Part shown: positions 1 through 7,555 of the stretch, piece after piece | Layout: each line of letters opens with the position of its first letter | Position numbering within the stretch: the stretch's first letter is position 1 | NCBI GenBank assembly: GCA_004557195.1 | Contig: SFER01000043.1 | Location: 1 to 13,111 of the forward strand | Source of the DNA: Bacteroidales bacterium | GTDB lineage: Bacteria; Bacteroidota; Bacteroidia; Bacteroidales; Muribaculaceae | Reading direction: 5' to 3' | DNA: 13,111 nucleotides | Notes under the pieces: generated by a model | Databases searched by the model: none | What the model was told of the DNA's origin: nothing | The model's input: the letters and a program-made list of their open reading frames with translations, nothing else | Made by a program: the position numbers and the translations under genes

Positions 1-912
1 GAACGTCGTCTCGCCGAATATGTAGGCAAGGAAGACGCTATGCTTTATTCGACAGGTTTCGGAACAAACCTTGGTGTGGTTTCCACTATCACCGGTCGTG
101 AAGATTACGTGATTCTCGATGAGCAAGACCACGCTTCGATTATCGAAGGTCGCCGCTTGTCGTTCTCCTCTCCTTTAAAATATAAGCACAACGACATGGC
201 GTCTCTCGAGGAGCAACTCAAGAAATGTCCTGCCGACAAGGTGAAACTTATCGTAACCGACGGCGTGTTCTCGATGGAGGGCGATGTAGCCAATCTTCCC
301 GAGATTGTTCGCCTCGCAAAGCAGTACAATGCCAGTGTGATGGTCGATGAGGCTCACGGTATCGGAGTCTTTGGCAAGGGCGGACGTGGCACTTGCGACC
401 ATTTCGGTGTTACAAAAGATGTCGATCTCATCATGGGCACATTCAGCAAGTCGTTTGCTTCGCTTGGTGGGTTCATCGCTTGCGACAAGACTATCACCAA
501 CTTCCTTCGCCACCACTCTCGCTCATACATCTTCACTGCGAGCATCACACCTGCTGCAACAGCAGCCGCCAATGCCGCTCTCGATATTATGATTAATGAG
601 CCTGAGCGTCAGCAAAACCTTTGGGATCTCACTCACTTCGCTCTCGAAGGATTCCGCGCAATGGGTTGCGAGATTGGACACACTTCCACTCCGATTATCC
701 CGCTTTACATCCGCGACAACTACAAGACATTCACCGTAACTCGCGACCTCCTCGAAGAGGGCGTGTTTGTCAATCCGGTGGTTTCTCCTGCTGTCGCTCC
801 CCACGACACTCTCATTCGATTCAGCCTCATGGCTACTCACACCAAAGAACAGGTTGCTACTGCTCTTGAGAAAATCGAGAAAGTGTTCAAGCGTAACGAG
901 ATTTTGAAATAA
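1..912 (+). CDS. spt: Serine palmitoyltransferase (alpha-oxoamine synthase family), 3' part
   Basis: This PLP-dependent enzyme would condense L-serine with a long-chain acyl-CoA to give 3-ketodihydrosphingosine, the first step of Bacteroidetes sphingolipid synthesis, in the cytoplasm. The frame is open from base 1, giving 303 visible codons; the family is about 395 residues, so roughly 90 N-terminal residues lie outside. Visible family motifs are DEQDHAS (His at codon 44, expected to stack on PLP), GVFSMEG, VDEAHG (Asp codon 116, His 119) and GTFSKS, whose Lys at codon 150 should form the Schiff base. The KYKHND segment and the C-terminal FSLMATHTKEQ stretch resemble Bacteroides SPT as I remember it more than 2-amino-3-ketobutyrate CoA ligase or BioF, but the three are close relatives and substrate is inferred. 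A hairpin follows the stop, and nothing next to it is related by function. Confidence 0.86.
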   Translation, partial: ERRLAEYVGKEDAMLYSTGFGTNLGVVSTITGREDYVILDEQDHASIIEGRRLSFSSPLKYKHNDMASLEEQLKKCPADKVKLIVTDGVFSMEGDVANLPEIVRLAKQYNASVMVDEAHGIGVFGKGGRGTCDHFGVTKDVDLIMGTFSKSFASLGGFIACDKTITNFLRHHSRSYIFTASITPAATAAANAALDIMINEPERQQNLWDLTHFALEGFRAMGCEIGHTSTPIIPLYIRDNYKTFTVTRDLLEEGVFVNPVVSPAVAPHDTLIRFSLMATHTKEQVATALEKIEKVFKRNEILK

Positions 913-946
913 CCTCCTCCTCGAGGTCGGTTCCCGAAATACATAG

Positions 947-980
947 TGCGCCGCGGTTTTATCCCCCGGCGCATTTATTC
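947..980 (+). terminator. Probable intrinsic terminator of spt
   Basis: TGCGCCG (947-953) pairs with CGGCGCA (967-973) across a 13-base loop and is followed by TTTATTC. It sits 35 bases after the spt stop. The U-tract is short, so efficiency is uncertain. Confidence 0.6.
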
Positions 981-1052
981 ACAAAAACTGAGGCGGTTTT
1001 TGAATCCAAATTTTCTAAAAAACTGAAAATATTGTAATTTCCTGTTGTAAAA

Positions 1053-1084
1053 TTTGGTTTATTGTTTAAAAATTGCTTACTTTG
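1053..1084 (+). promoter_or_regulatory. Bacteroidetes-type promoter of the rpmB operon
   Basis: TTTG at 1053-1056 lies exactly 20 bases before TTACTTTG at 1077-1084, close to the Bacteroidetes consensus TTTG / TAnnTTTG. It leaves an A-rich leader of about 45-50 bases ahead of the L28 start. The AT-rich 981-1134 stretch holds nothing else I can identify. Confidence 0.7.
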
Positions 1085-1134
1085 CACTCTGTTTTGAGGA
1101 AGTTAATAGAAACAAATAAAAACAATATAGAATC

Positions 1135-1392
1135 ATGGCAAAAAGTTGTCAAATTACAGGTAAGACTGCGATGAGCGGAAACAACGTATCGCACTCTAAA
1201 AGAAGAACAAAACGTGTCTTCAACGTTAACTTGTTCACCAAGAAATTTTTCTGGGTTGAGCAGCAGATTTGGATAAGTTTGACTTTGTCTGCAGCAGGGC
1301 TTCGCACTATCAACAAACTTGGTTTGGATGCCGCTATCAAGCAAGCCGCAAGCAAAGGATATCTAACAGAGTTAAAAACAGTAGAAGAATAA
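1135..1392 (+). CDS. rpmB: 50S ribosomal protein L28
   Basis: Large-subunit ribosomal protein L28 (bL28). The 85-residue product begins MAKSCQITGKTAMSGNNVSHS, with the typical CxxTGK opening followed by a basic SKRRTKR segment that would contact rRNA. The TLSAAGLRTINKLGLDAAI segment near the C terminus is also characteristic of the family. Length is normal for Bacteroidetes L28. It is the first gene of a three-gene unit, with rpmG starting 3 bases after its stop, and is driven by the promoter ending at 1084. Co-transcription with L33 is a common bacterial arrangement and supports the call. Confidence 0.97.
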   Translation: MAKSCQITGKTAMSGNNVSHSKRRTKRVFNVNLFTKKFFWVEQQIWISLTLSAAGLRTINKLGLDAAIKQAASKGYLTELKTVEE

Positions 1393-1395
1393 GCA

Positions 1396-1584
1396 ATGGC
1401 AAAGAAAGCGAAAGGTAATAGAGTACAAGTTATTCTCGAATGTACCGAGCACAAGAACAGTGGTATGCCGGGTACTTCGCGTTATATTACCACCAAAAAC
1501 AGAAAGAATACCACAGAAAGATTGGAATTGAAAAAATACAACCCAATCCTTAAGCGAGTTACAGTTCACAAAGAAATCAAATAA
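1396..1584 (+). CDS. rpmG: 50S ribosomal protein L33, zinc-independent form
   Basis: Large-subunit ribosomal protein L33 (bL33), 62 residues. The N terminus MAKKAKGNRVQVILECTEHK and the RYITTKNRKNTTERLELKKYNP stretch (quoted in part: YITTKNRKNT, LELKKYNP) are diagnostic. Only one Cys is present, in ECTEHK, so the paired CxxC ligands of zinc-binding L33 are missing and this is the C-minus form. It starts 3 bases after rpmB and is followed after 12 bases by the DUF4295 gene, so the three are surely co-transcribed. Confidence 0.97.
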   Translation: MAKKAKGNRVQVILECTEHKNSGMPGTSRYITTKNRKNTTERLELKKYNPILKRVTVHKEIK

Positions 1585-1596
1585 TAACACTACACT

Positions 1597-1746
1597 ATGG
1601 CAAAGAAAACAGTCGCTACACTTCAAACCGGTGAAGGACGTACATATAGCAAGGTTATTAAGATGGTGAAATCACCCAAAACCGGTGCTTATGTATTCAA
1701 AGAAGAAATGATGCCTAACGATGCTGTTAAAGACGCATTGAAATAA
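1597..1746 (+). CDS. DUF4295 family small basic protein
   Basis: A 49-residue protein beginning MAKKTVATLQTGEGRTYSKV and ending NDAVKDALK, with a central KSPKTGAYVFKEEM stretch. I recognise this as the DUF4295 family, a Bacteroidetes-restricted small protein nearly always encoded right after L28 and L33. Its composition is basic and ribosomal-protein-like. Position in a ribosomal operon suggests a ribosome-associated role, but the biochemical function is not established. It is the last gene before a hairpin terminator. Start choice is firm: ATG at 1597 opens with the same MAKK as L33, with stop TAA at 1744. Confidence 0.9.
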   Translation: MAKKTVATLQTGEGRTYSKVIKMVKSPKTGAYVFKEEMMPNDAVKDALK

Positions 1747-1774
1747 TTAGGATTTCCTTGAAAACTTATTGATG

Positions 1775-1810
1775 CCCCCTGACTTTAATGTAAAGGGGGT
1801 TTCGTTTTTA
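1775..1810 (+). terminator. Terminator of the rpmB-rpmG-DUF4295 operon
   Basis: CCCC (1775-1778) pairs with GGGG (1796-1799), and inside it CTTTA (1783-1787) pairs with TAAAG (1791-1795) around an ATG loop, leaving a 4-base bulge on the left arm. The tail TTTCGTTTTTATT follows. The tail ends about 15 bases before the next gene, so that gene needs read-through or a promoter I cannot see. Confidence 0.75.
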
Positions 1811-1824
1811 TTAATGTGCCATTA

Positions 1825-2592
1825 ATGCCTTGCAAGGTTTCAATCATTATCGCCGTTAAGAATGGGGAGCGGTTTATCGCTCACACTCTCGAATCGATTC
1901 TGGCTCAAGACTATCCCCATATCGAATGTGTTGTCGTGGACGGCATGTCGTCCGACGGCACGCTCGATGTCGTGAAGTCGTTTGAACCCCGTTTTGCAGG
2001 GCGGCTCAAGTGGGTGTCCGACGACGATTCCGGAATGTACCAGGCTATCAACCGTGGCATATCTCTCTCCTCCGGCAACCTGCTCGGAATCCTCAATTCC
2101 GATGATTTTTATCACCGACCCGACTCGGTGAGCACGATTGTGAAGAGGCTCGAGGTGGGCGATGTCGATGCCGTGTATGGCGATGTGCGTTTTGTACGCG
2201 GCAACGACCTCGACAACACTGTGCGCCTTTACTCCTGTCGAGGTTTCCGCAACTGGATGTTCCGCATCGGCGACCAGCCTGCACATCCCACTTTCTTCAC
2301 ATTCCGCAAGCATTTCGACTCCCTCGGTGGTTATAACGAGGGCTTTAGAATCGCAGGCGATTTCGAACTTATGCTCCGTTTCATCTATCGCAACCGCTTG
2401 AAAACGGCATATATTCCCGAAATCCTTGTTACTATGCGCACAGGTGGCTTTGGCAACTCTGTCGAAAATTGTTTCACTCGTAAAAATAGCGAGATTCTGC
2501 GTGCCTGCCGCATCAATGGTGTTTTCTCCTGCTATCCGATGCTCTTTCTCCGCTATTTCAAGAAGATTACACAATATTTATTTAAAGGATAG
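1825..2592 (+). CDS. Glycosyltransferase family 2 protein
   Basis: A cytoplasmic GT-A fold enzyme that would transfer a sugar from a nucleotide-sugar donor to an acceptor, probably in polysaccharide or lipopolysaccharide assembly. Counted from the ATG at 1825 it has 255 residues. The N-terminal KVSIIIAVKNGERFI strand-loop and VVDGMSSDGT are typical GT2 nucleotide-binding elements. WVSDDDSGMYQAINRGI and the acidic NSDD motif near residue 92 (metal and donor binding) follow. The middle PTFFTFRKHF and IAGDFELMLRF segments recall WcaE-type GT2 enzymes; donor and acceptor cannot be read. A GTG at 1816 would add three residues and is an alternative start; both starts overlap a small dyad. Five bases separate it from the antiporter gene, so they probably form a unit without an obvious shared pathway. 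Confidence 0.88.
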   Translation: MPCKVSIIIAVKNGERFIAHTLESILAQDYPHIECVVVDGMSSDGTLDVVKSFEPRFAGRLKWVSDDDSGMYQAINRGISLSSGNLLGILNSDDFYHRPDSVSTIVKRLEVGDVDAVYGDVRFVRGNDLDNTVRLYSCRGFRNWMFRIGDQPAHPTFFTFRKHFDSLGGYNEGFRIAGDFELMLRFIYRNRLKTAYIPEILVTMRTGGFGNSVENCFTRKNSEILRACRINGVFSCYPMLFLRYFKKITQYLFKG

Positions 2593-2597
2593 CGATA

Positions 2598-4058
2598 ATG
2601 AAATTTTTCAAGCGAACATCTTTTGAGCCTTCGGCGTGGGCATCGTTTGTCCCGGTGCTGTTTCTCATCGTTACGCTTGTCGTGATAATCATTAGGTATG
2701 GCGCCGATGCGGTGTCGAGCATGAGCCAGATGATTCTGCTCTCCGCTGCTGCGCTTGCATTGATTATTTCTTACACGTTCTATCCTCGTCGGTTCCTCTC
2801 CATCAAAACCGGGTTGCGCAAAAGTGCATCGCAGATACTCCCCGCGCTCCCCATTTTGTTGCTCATCGCCACGATGTCGGCAACATGGATGCTCGGCGGG
2901 ATTGTCCCTTCGCTCATCTATTACGGACTTTCATTCCTGGAGCCGGGCACATTCCTCATGCTCACTTGCGCTGTGTGTAGCATCATTTCGGTGCTCACAG
3001 GCAGTTCTTGGACAACATGCGCCACTATCGGTGTGGCATTTATGGGAATAGGCACAGTGATGGGATTCTCTCCCGGCTGGGTTGCCGGTGCCGTTATTTC
3101 GGGCGCATATTTTGGCGACAAAGTTTCCCCGCTTTCCGACACCACGGTGCTTGCTGCATCCACCTCGGGAGTGAAAATGTTTGACCATATCCGCTATCTC
3201 ATGACCACCACCATCCCTGCTATGGGAATAGCGCTCATCGTATTCCTCGCCAAGGGGCTTCTCACCACCGACATCGCAGTTACACAAGAAACCGAACTTA
3301 TGGGCGCTCTTTCTGCCACATTCAACATAGCGCCATGGCTTATGCTCGCTCCGGTAATCACCTGCTTGCTCATAGTGCTGCGGGTTAATGTGCTTCTCAC
3401 TCTAGGCTTGAGCACCATCCTCGGTCTGTGCGGCTTGTTTTTCACTCAATTCCACATTGTGCCTGCAATACTTGGCGTAACAAGCGTCGATACCGCGATG
3501 TGTGTCGAGGCGGCGATACGGCTCCTCTGCGTTGGCACCTCGATAGAAACCCACAATGCCTTGCTCAACGACCTTGTTGCCACCGGTGGCATCGAGGGGA
3601 TGCTTGGCACAATCTATTTGATTCTAAGTGCGATGGTGTTTGGCGGTGTGATGCTCGGAACCGGTATGCTTGGTGCCATAACTCGCAACACCCTGCGTGG
3701 ATTGCGCCGTCGCCGCTCCATTGTGCCTGCAACAATCGGCACCGGATTCTTCATGAACTGCTGTTCGGGCGACCAATATCTTTCGATAATCGTTACGAGC
3801 AACCTCTACAAGAACCTTTACAAGCAAAACGGGTTGCCTCCCAAGTTGCTTGGACGCTCCCTCGAGGACTCCATCTCGGTTACCTCCGTCCTTATCCCAT
3901 GGAACTCCTGCGGTATGACTCAATCCACCGTGCTCGGGGTGCCCACACTCGTCTATCTCCCGTATTGCTTCTTCAACTATCTCTGCCCGCTGATTTCATT
4001 GGCAATGGTGCTCGGCGGACATCGCATTCTCGGCGCCATCGTCAATCGCACCCGCTAA
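2598..4058 (+). CDS. nhaC: Na+/H+ antiporter, NhaC family
   Basis: An inner-membrane secondary transporter of 486 residues, expected to exchange sodium for protons. Hydrophobic spans run through nearly the whole length, roughly a dozen by eye, after a short basic cytoplasmic start (MKFFKR). NhaC-family signatures are present: TGSSWTTCATIGVAFMGIG at residues 135-152, GAYFGDKVSPLSDTT at 169-183 with the conserved Asp and Ser-Asp pair, and the C-terminal SGDQY and LIPWNSCGMTQ segments. Some NhaC relatives exchange malate/lactate instead, so the exact substrate is an inference. The start is firm because the upstream glycosyltransferase gene stops 5 bases earlier. The symbol reflects the family and not a tested orthologue. 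Confidence 0.9.
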   Translation: MKFFKRTSFEPSAWASFVPVLFLIVTLVVIIIRYGADAVSSMSQMILLSAAALALIISYTFYPRRFLSIKTGLRKSASQILPALPILLLIATMSATWMLGGIVPSLIYYGLSFLEPGTFLMLTCAVCSIISVLTGSSWTTCATIGVAFMGIGTVMGFSPGWVAGAVISGAYFGDKVSPLSDTTVLAASTSGVKMFDHIRYLMTTTIPAMGIALIVFLAKGLLTTDIAVTQETELMGALSATFNIAPWLMLAPVITCLLIVLRVNVLLTLGLSTILGLCGLFFTQFHIVPAILGVTSVDTAMCVEAAIRLLCVGTSIETHNALLNDLVATGGIEGMLGTIYLILSAMVFGGVMLGTGMLGAITRNTLRGLRRRRSIVPATIGTGFFMNCCSGDQYLSIIVTSNLYKNLYKQNGLPPKLLGRSLEDSISVTSVLIPWNSCGMTQSTVLGVPTLVYLPYCFFNYLCPLISLAMVLGGHRILGAIVNRTR

Positions 4059-4062
4059 CATC

Positions 4063-4093
4063 TTGCCTGTTTCAAGGATTTTTTGTAAGTTTG
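4063..4093 (+). promoter_or_regulatory. Bacteroidetes-type promoter of uvrA
   Basis: TTG at 4063-4065 lies 20 bases before TAAGTTTG at 4086-4093, which matches TAnnTTTG. The box ends 23 bases before the uvrA ATG. No LexA-like operator stands out here. Confidence 0.68.
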
Positions 4094-4116
4094 CAGTTTA
4101 ATTTGAAAGAGGCAAG

Positions 4117-6885
4117 ATGGATAAATTTATATTGGTAAAAGGCGCGAGAGTCAACAATCTCAAAAACATCGATGTTGCAATTCCACGCAATAAATTTGTG
4201 GTGATAACAGGGCTTTCCGGCTCCGGCAAATCATCATTGGCATTCGACACTCTTTATGCCGAGGGGCAACGGCGCTATGTCGAGTCTCTTTCATCCTACG
4301 CCCGACAGTTCCTCGGGCGCATGAGCAAGCCCGAATGTGATTTCATCAAAGGGCTTCCGCCGGCAATAGCCATCGAGCAGAAGGTGGTAACTCGCAACGC
4401 TCGCAGCACCGTGGGCACATCCACCGAAATATACGACTATCTGAGAATGCTTTTCGCGAGGGTGGGGAAGACCATTTCGCCGGTGAGCGGCGATGTGGTG
4501 AAAAAGCACACCCCCGAGGATATCATTAATTGTGTCCTCAATTATCCTGAGGGCACTCGCTTCGCTCTCGTTTCTCCTATCGTCATAAAGCAGGGCCGCA
4601 CTGTGGCTCAGCAACTCGAAGTGCTTATGAAAGAGGGCTTCTCACGCCTCGAGAACAACGGAAATTTTGTCGATATCGCCGATTGCATGTCGATGACCGA
4701 CCTCTCGGGCTACTCGTTGCTCATCGACCGCATGAGCGTGTCGCTCGGCAAGGAGATGCGTTCGCGCCTCTTCGACTCTATAGAGACTGCCTTTTTCGAG
4801 GGCGGCGACGAGTGTGCTGTGAAGGTGTGGAGCGCCGATGGTGTGGTTACACATCTCTTTTCCAAGAAATTCGAGTGCGACGGCATCACTTTCACCGAGC
4901 CTTCCGACCTCATGTTCAATTTCAACAATCCTCTCGGAGCCTGCCCCTTGTGCGAAGGCTACGGCAAGGTTACCGGTATCGATGAGGACCTTGTAATCCC
5001 CAACAAAACGCTTTCGGTCTATCAAGACGCCGTGATGTGTTGGCGTGGCGAGAAGATGAGTGAGTGGAAAAATCAGTTTATCCGTTTTGCAACCGGATTT
5101 CCGATTCATCGCCCTTATTATCAACTCACCGACGATGAGCGCCACCTGTTGTGGGAGGGAAATGGCAAGGTGAAGGGAATCAACGACTTCTTCCGATGGA
5201 TTGAAACCAAGAAATACGAGATACAATATCGTGTGATGCTCGCTCGCTATCGCGGCAAGCGTCCGTGTCCCGAGTGTGGTGGCACACGCCTCAAGAAGGA
5301 TGCCCAATATGTGAAAATCGATGGGAAATCCATCACCGACCTCGTGAAAATGTCGGTGCTCGACCTCAAGGAGTGGTTCGCATCGCTGAAACTCGATGAA
5401 ACACAGCAACTTGTGGCAAAACGACTTCTCACCGAGATTCGCCACCGCATCGATTTCCTCGTGGAGATAGGTCTCGGCTATCTCACTCTCGACCGCCTCT
5501 CATCCACTTTGTCGGGAGGCGAGAGCCAGCGTATCAATATCGCCACCTCATTGGGCAGCAGCCTCGTCGGCTCCCTGTATATTCTCGACGAACCGAGCAT
5601 TGGGTTGCACTCAAAGGACACAGGCAAACTTATAAATGTGTTGCGAATGCTCCAAAAGATAGGCAACACCGTGGTGGTTGTGGAGCATGACGAGGAGATT
5701 ATCCGTGCTGCCGACTACCTAATCGACATCGGTCCGGAGGCCGGGCGCAAAGGCGGCGAGGTGGTATATCAAGGCGATGTAGCCCATCTCGACTCCGCTT
5801 CCTCGAGCTACACTCTCCAATATCTCACCGGGCAACGCTCTATCCCTGTGCCCAAGCATCGCCGCCGCTGGACTGACTACATCCTGGTGCGTGGCGCTGC
5901 AGCCAACAACCTCAAGGGGGTGGATGTGAAGTTCCCGCTCGGCGTGATGACTGTGGTTACCGGCGTGAGTGGCTCCGGAAAATCCACTTTGGTAAAGGAA
6001 ATCCTCTATAAGGCTGTGGCTAAGCATCTCGAAATAGGCTTCGAGGCGCCGGGAACGCATATCGGCATCGATGGCGACCTCAATAGGGTGCGCGATGTCC
6101 AGTTTATCGACCAGAATCCAATCGGGAAATCCACCCGCAGCAACCCCGCCACCTATCTCAAGGCTTTCGATGAAATTCGCCGGCTGTTTGCCGAGTGCCA
6201 GGTGGCAAAGCAGATGGGCTTCACCGCCGGGCATTTCTCTTTCAATACCCCCGGCGGACGTTGCGAGGAGTGCAAAGGGGAGGGCACTATCACTGTGGAG
6301 ATGCAGTTTATGGCAGACATCACATTGCCCTGCGAGGCGTGTCATGGCAAGCGTTTCAAGAAAGAGGTGCTCGATGTCGAATATCGCGGCAAGAACATCT
6401 CCGACATCCTCGACATGACCATCAATCAGGCAATAGAATTTTTCGAGGAAACTCCCGGTGGTGTTGAGGCGCGGATTGTCAAGCGTCTCAAGCCGTTGCA
6501 GGATGTCGGTCTCGGATATGTCAAACTCGGGCAGTCGTCTTCCACTCTCTCGGGTGGCGAGAACCAGCGCGTCAAACTCGCCTACTACCTCGCCGAGGAG
6601 CGCTCCGGCGGCACGCTTTTCATCTTCGACGAGCCTACCACCGGATTGCACTTCCACGATATCAACACTCTCCTCGACTCCTTGCAACGGCTCATTGCGC
6701 GAGGCAATTCGCTTGTTATCATCGAGCACAACATGGATGTGATTAAATGTGCCGATTGGATTATCGACATGGGGCCCGAGGGTGGCGACAAGGGTGGCAA
6801 CGTGGTGTTTGCCGGAACTCCCGAACAGCTTGCCCAGTGTGCCGATAGCCACACCGCTCGCTTCCTCAAAGAAAGGTTACAATAA
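4117..6885 (+). CDS. uvrA: Excinuclease ABC subunit A
   Basis: DNA damage recognition ATPase of nucleotide excision repair; a UvrA dimer loads UvrB at lesions. At 922 residues it has canonical UvrA1 length with two ABC modules. Module 1: Walker A GLSGSGKSS at 32-40, signature LSGGESQR from 465, Walker B with D491-E492. Module 2: Walker A GVSGSGKST from 616, signature LSGGENQR from 811, Walker B with D838-E839 in FDEPTTGLH. The C-terminal zinc finger is intact (C716, C719, C739, C742). In the N-terminal half only CPLC (C276, C279) and CPEC (C384, C387) are seen; the extra CxxC pair that E. coli UvrA has just before FSFNNP is missing, which I recall as usual for Bacteroides UvrA. It has its own promoter and ends in a shared terminator with the convergent gene. 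Confidence 0.97.
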   Translation: MDKFILVKGARVNNLKNIDVAIPRNKFVVITGLSGSGKSSLAFDTLYAEGQRRYVESLSSYARQFLGRMSKPECDFIKGLPPAIAIEQKVVTRNARSTVGTSTEIYDYLRMLFARVGKTISPVSGDVVKKHTPEDIINCVLNYPEGTRFALVSPIVIKQGRTVAQQLEVLMKEGFSRLENNGNFVDIADCMSMTDLSGYSLLIDRMSVSLGKEMRSRLFDSIETAFFEGGDECAVKVWSADGVVTHLFSKKFECDGITFTEPSDLMFNFNNPLGACPLCEGYGKVTGIDEDLVIPNKTLSVYQDAVMCWRGEKMSEWKNQFIRFATGFPIHRPYYQLTDDERHLLWEGNGKVKGINDFFRWIETKKYEIQYRVMLARYRGKRPCPECGGTRLKKDAQYVKIDGKSITDLVKMSVLDLKEWFASLKLDETQQLVAKRLLTEIRHRIDFLVEIGLGYLTLDRLSSTLSGGESQRINIATSLGSSLVGSLYILDEPSIGLHSKDTGKLINVLRMLQKIGNTVVVVEHDEEIIRAADYLIDIGPEAGRKGGEVVYQGDVAHLDSASSSYTLQYLTGQRSIPVPKHRRRWTDYILVRGAAANNLKGVDVKFPLGVMTVVTGVSGSGKSTLVKEILYKAVAKHLEIGFEAPGTHIGIDGDLNRVRDVQFIDQNPIGKSTRSNPATYLKAFDEIRRLFAECQVAKQMGFTAGHFSFNTPGGRCEECKGEGTITVEMQFMADITLPCEACHGKRFKKEVLDVEYRGKNISDILDMTINQAIEFFEETPGGVEARIVKRLKPLQDVGLGYVKLGQSSSTLSGGENQRVKLAYYLAEERSGGTLFIFDEPTTGLHFHDINTLLDSLQRLIARGNSLVIIEHNMDVIKCADWIIDMGPEGGDKGGNVVFAGTPEQLAQCADSHTARFLKERLQ

Positions 6886-6887
6886 AA

Positions 6888-6917
6888 TGAATGCCCGACA
6901 CCGTTGTCGAGCATTCA
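6888..6917. terminator. Shared hairpin between convergent uvrA and the DUF4293 gene
   Basis: TGAATGC (6888-6894) and CGACA (6896-6900) pair with TGTCG (6905-6909) and GCATTCA (6911-6917), with one internal mismatch and a 4-base loop. On the minus strand the hairpin is followed by TTTTATTG, a good U-tract. On the plus strand the tail is poor. It probably terminates the minus-strand gene best and may also stop uvrA transcripts. Confidence 0.68.
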
Positions 6918-6942
6918 CACTTGTGATATGATGGGGGAGTTG

Positions 6943-7395
6943 TTATCTGATGCGGTCGGCGCTGCTCAACACTTTGATGTCGTGGTTGATCCCTTTGATT
7001 GCAAGCCACAAAAATGCTATCGCAACAACAGGGAGTGCGAGAGCAAACGAGAAACTTGTTGTGGCATAATCCTTAATCATATTCGGAATTATCAAGGCGA
7101 TAGAGATAAGCACCATGAAGATATCCACTTTGGCAATCGTGCGTTGCAACTTGAGGTTGCTGTAGCGGAAAATGGCTACCACGGCAAGCACTGCGGCAAG
7201 CACTGTTACAATCAGCGTAGGCCAATTGTATATCATATTCACCACTTCGCCATCATAGAGTTTTGCGCCTGCGGTGGAGTGGGCAATGAACACTCCATCG
7301 GTTGTGGTTACTTTCATAAACGGGCAGAAGCAGAATAGCCCCATCAGTGCCGATACGATGAGAAAATATAGGTTTTGTAAGCGTTGTATTACCAT
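6943..7395 (-). CDS. DUF4293 family membrane protein
   Basis: A 150-residue integral membrane protein. Four hydrophobic segments are visible at about residues 9-25, 56-76, 89-106 and 115-133. The opening MVIQRLQNLYFL and the C-terminal SSADRIR tail match what I remember of DUF4293, a Bacteroidetes family of four-helix inner-membrane proteins of unknown function. Transcription starts from a near-perfect promoter in the divergent region (7437-7468) and converges on uvrA, 57 bases away. Nothing in the sequence suggests a catalytic site. The frame is preferred over the overlapping plus-strand frame (6904-7338) because of its membrane pattern, family resemblance and promoter. Confidence 0.87.
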   Translation of the reverse strand: MVIQRLQNLYFLIVSALMGLFCFCPFMKVTTTDGVFIAHSTAGAKLYDGEVVNMIYNWPTLIVTVLAAVLAVVAIFRYSNLKLQRTIAKVDIFMVLISIALIIPNMIKDYATTSFSFALALPVVAIAFLWLAIKGINHDIKVLSSADRIR

Positions 7396-7436
7396 GATTT
7401 CTTTTGTTTTTTATGTTATTAGTGTTATTTGATACA

Positions 7437-7468
7437 CAAATTTACAACATTTTTGTGAATATTGCAAA
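7437..7468 (-). promoter_or_regulatory. Promoter of the DUF4293 gene
   Basis: Read on the minus strand, TTTG (7468-7465) is followed after exactly 20 bases by TAAATTTG (7444-7437), matching the Bacteroidetes consensus at every fixed position. It leaves a leader of about 40 bases before the ATG at 7395. Confidence 0.78.
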
Positions 7469-7519
7469 TCTTCTGCCGCTTTATTGCCAAATTACAATCA
7501 TTATTACTAATTTTGGCAT

Positions 7520-7527
7520 TATTTTTG
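7520..7527 (+). promoter_or_regulatory. Probable -7 box of the TPR gene promoter
   Basis: TATTTTTG at 7520-7527 matches TAnnTTTG and lies 28 bases before the TPR gene start. No TTTG is found at the expected distance upstream (around 7496-7500), so this promoter is weaker or helped by an activator. Confidence 0.5.
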
Positions 7528-7555
7528 CATTTATGTCATAAAAAACAATGCATAT

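Noticed and set aside
913..1134. Small gene or tRNA between spt and rpmB
   Set aside because: No cloverleaf pattern and no frame with plausible start and composition; the stretch is explained by a terminator, an AT-rich spacer and the rpmB promoter.
1840..2574. 244-residue antisense frame within the glycosyltransferase gene
   Set aside because: The sense frame has clear GT2 motifs and the antisense translation has none.
3428..4138. 236-residue plus-strand frame overlapping the 3' part of nhaC and the start of uvrA
   Set aside because: It shares DNA with two well supported genes in other frames. It is rich in Cys, His, Trp and Arg in no family pattern, as expected for an out-of-frame reading.
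5719..6852. 377-residue antisense frame within uvrA (and a 267-residue one at 4642-5445)
   Set aside because: Both lie fully inside intact uvrA and show no family features; same codon-bias effect.
6904..7338. 144-residue plus-strand frame opposite the DUF4293 gene
   Set aside because: Its composition (many Cys, His, Asn) is that of a shadow frame, while the minus strand gives four membrane helices, a family match and a consensus promoter.
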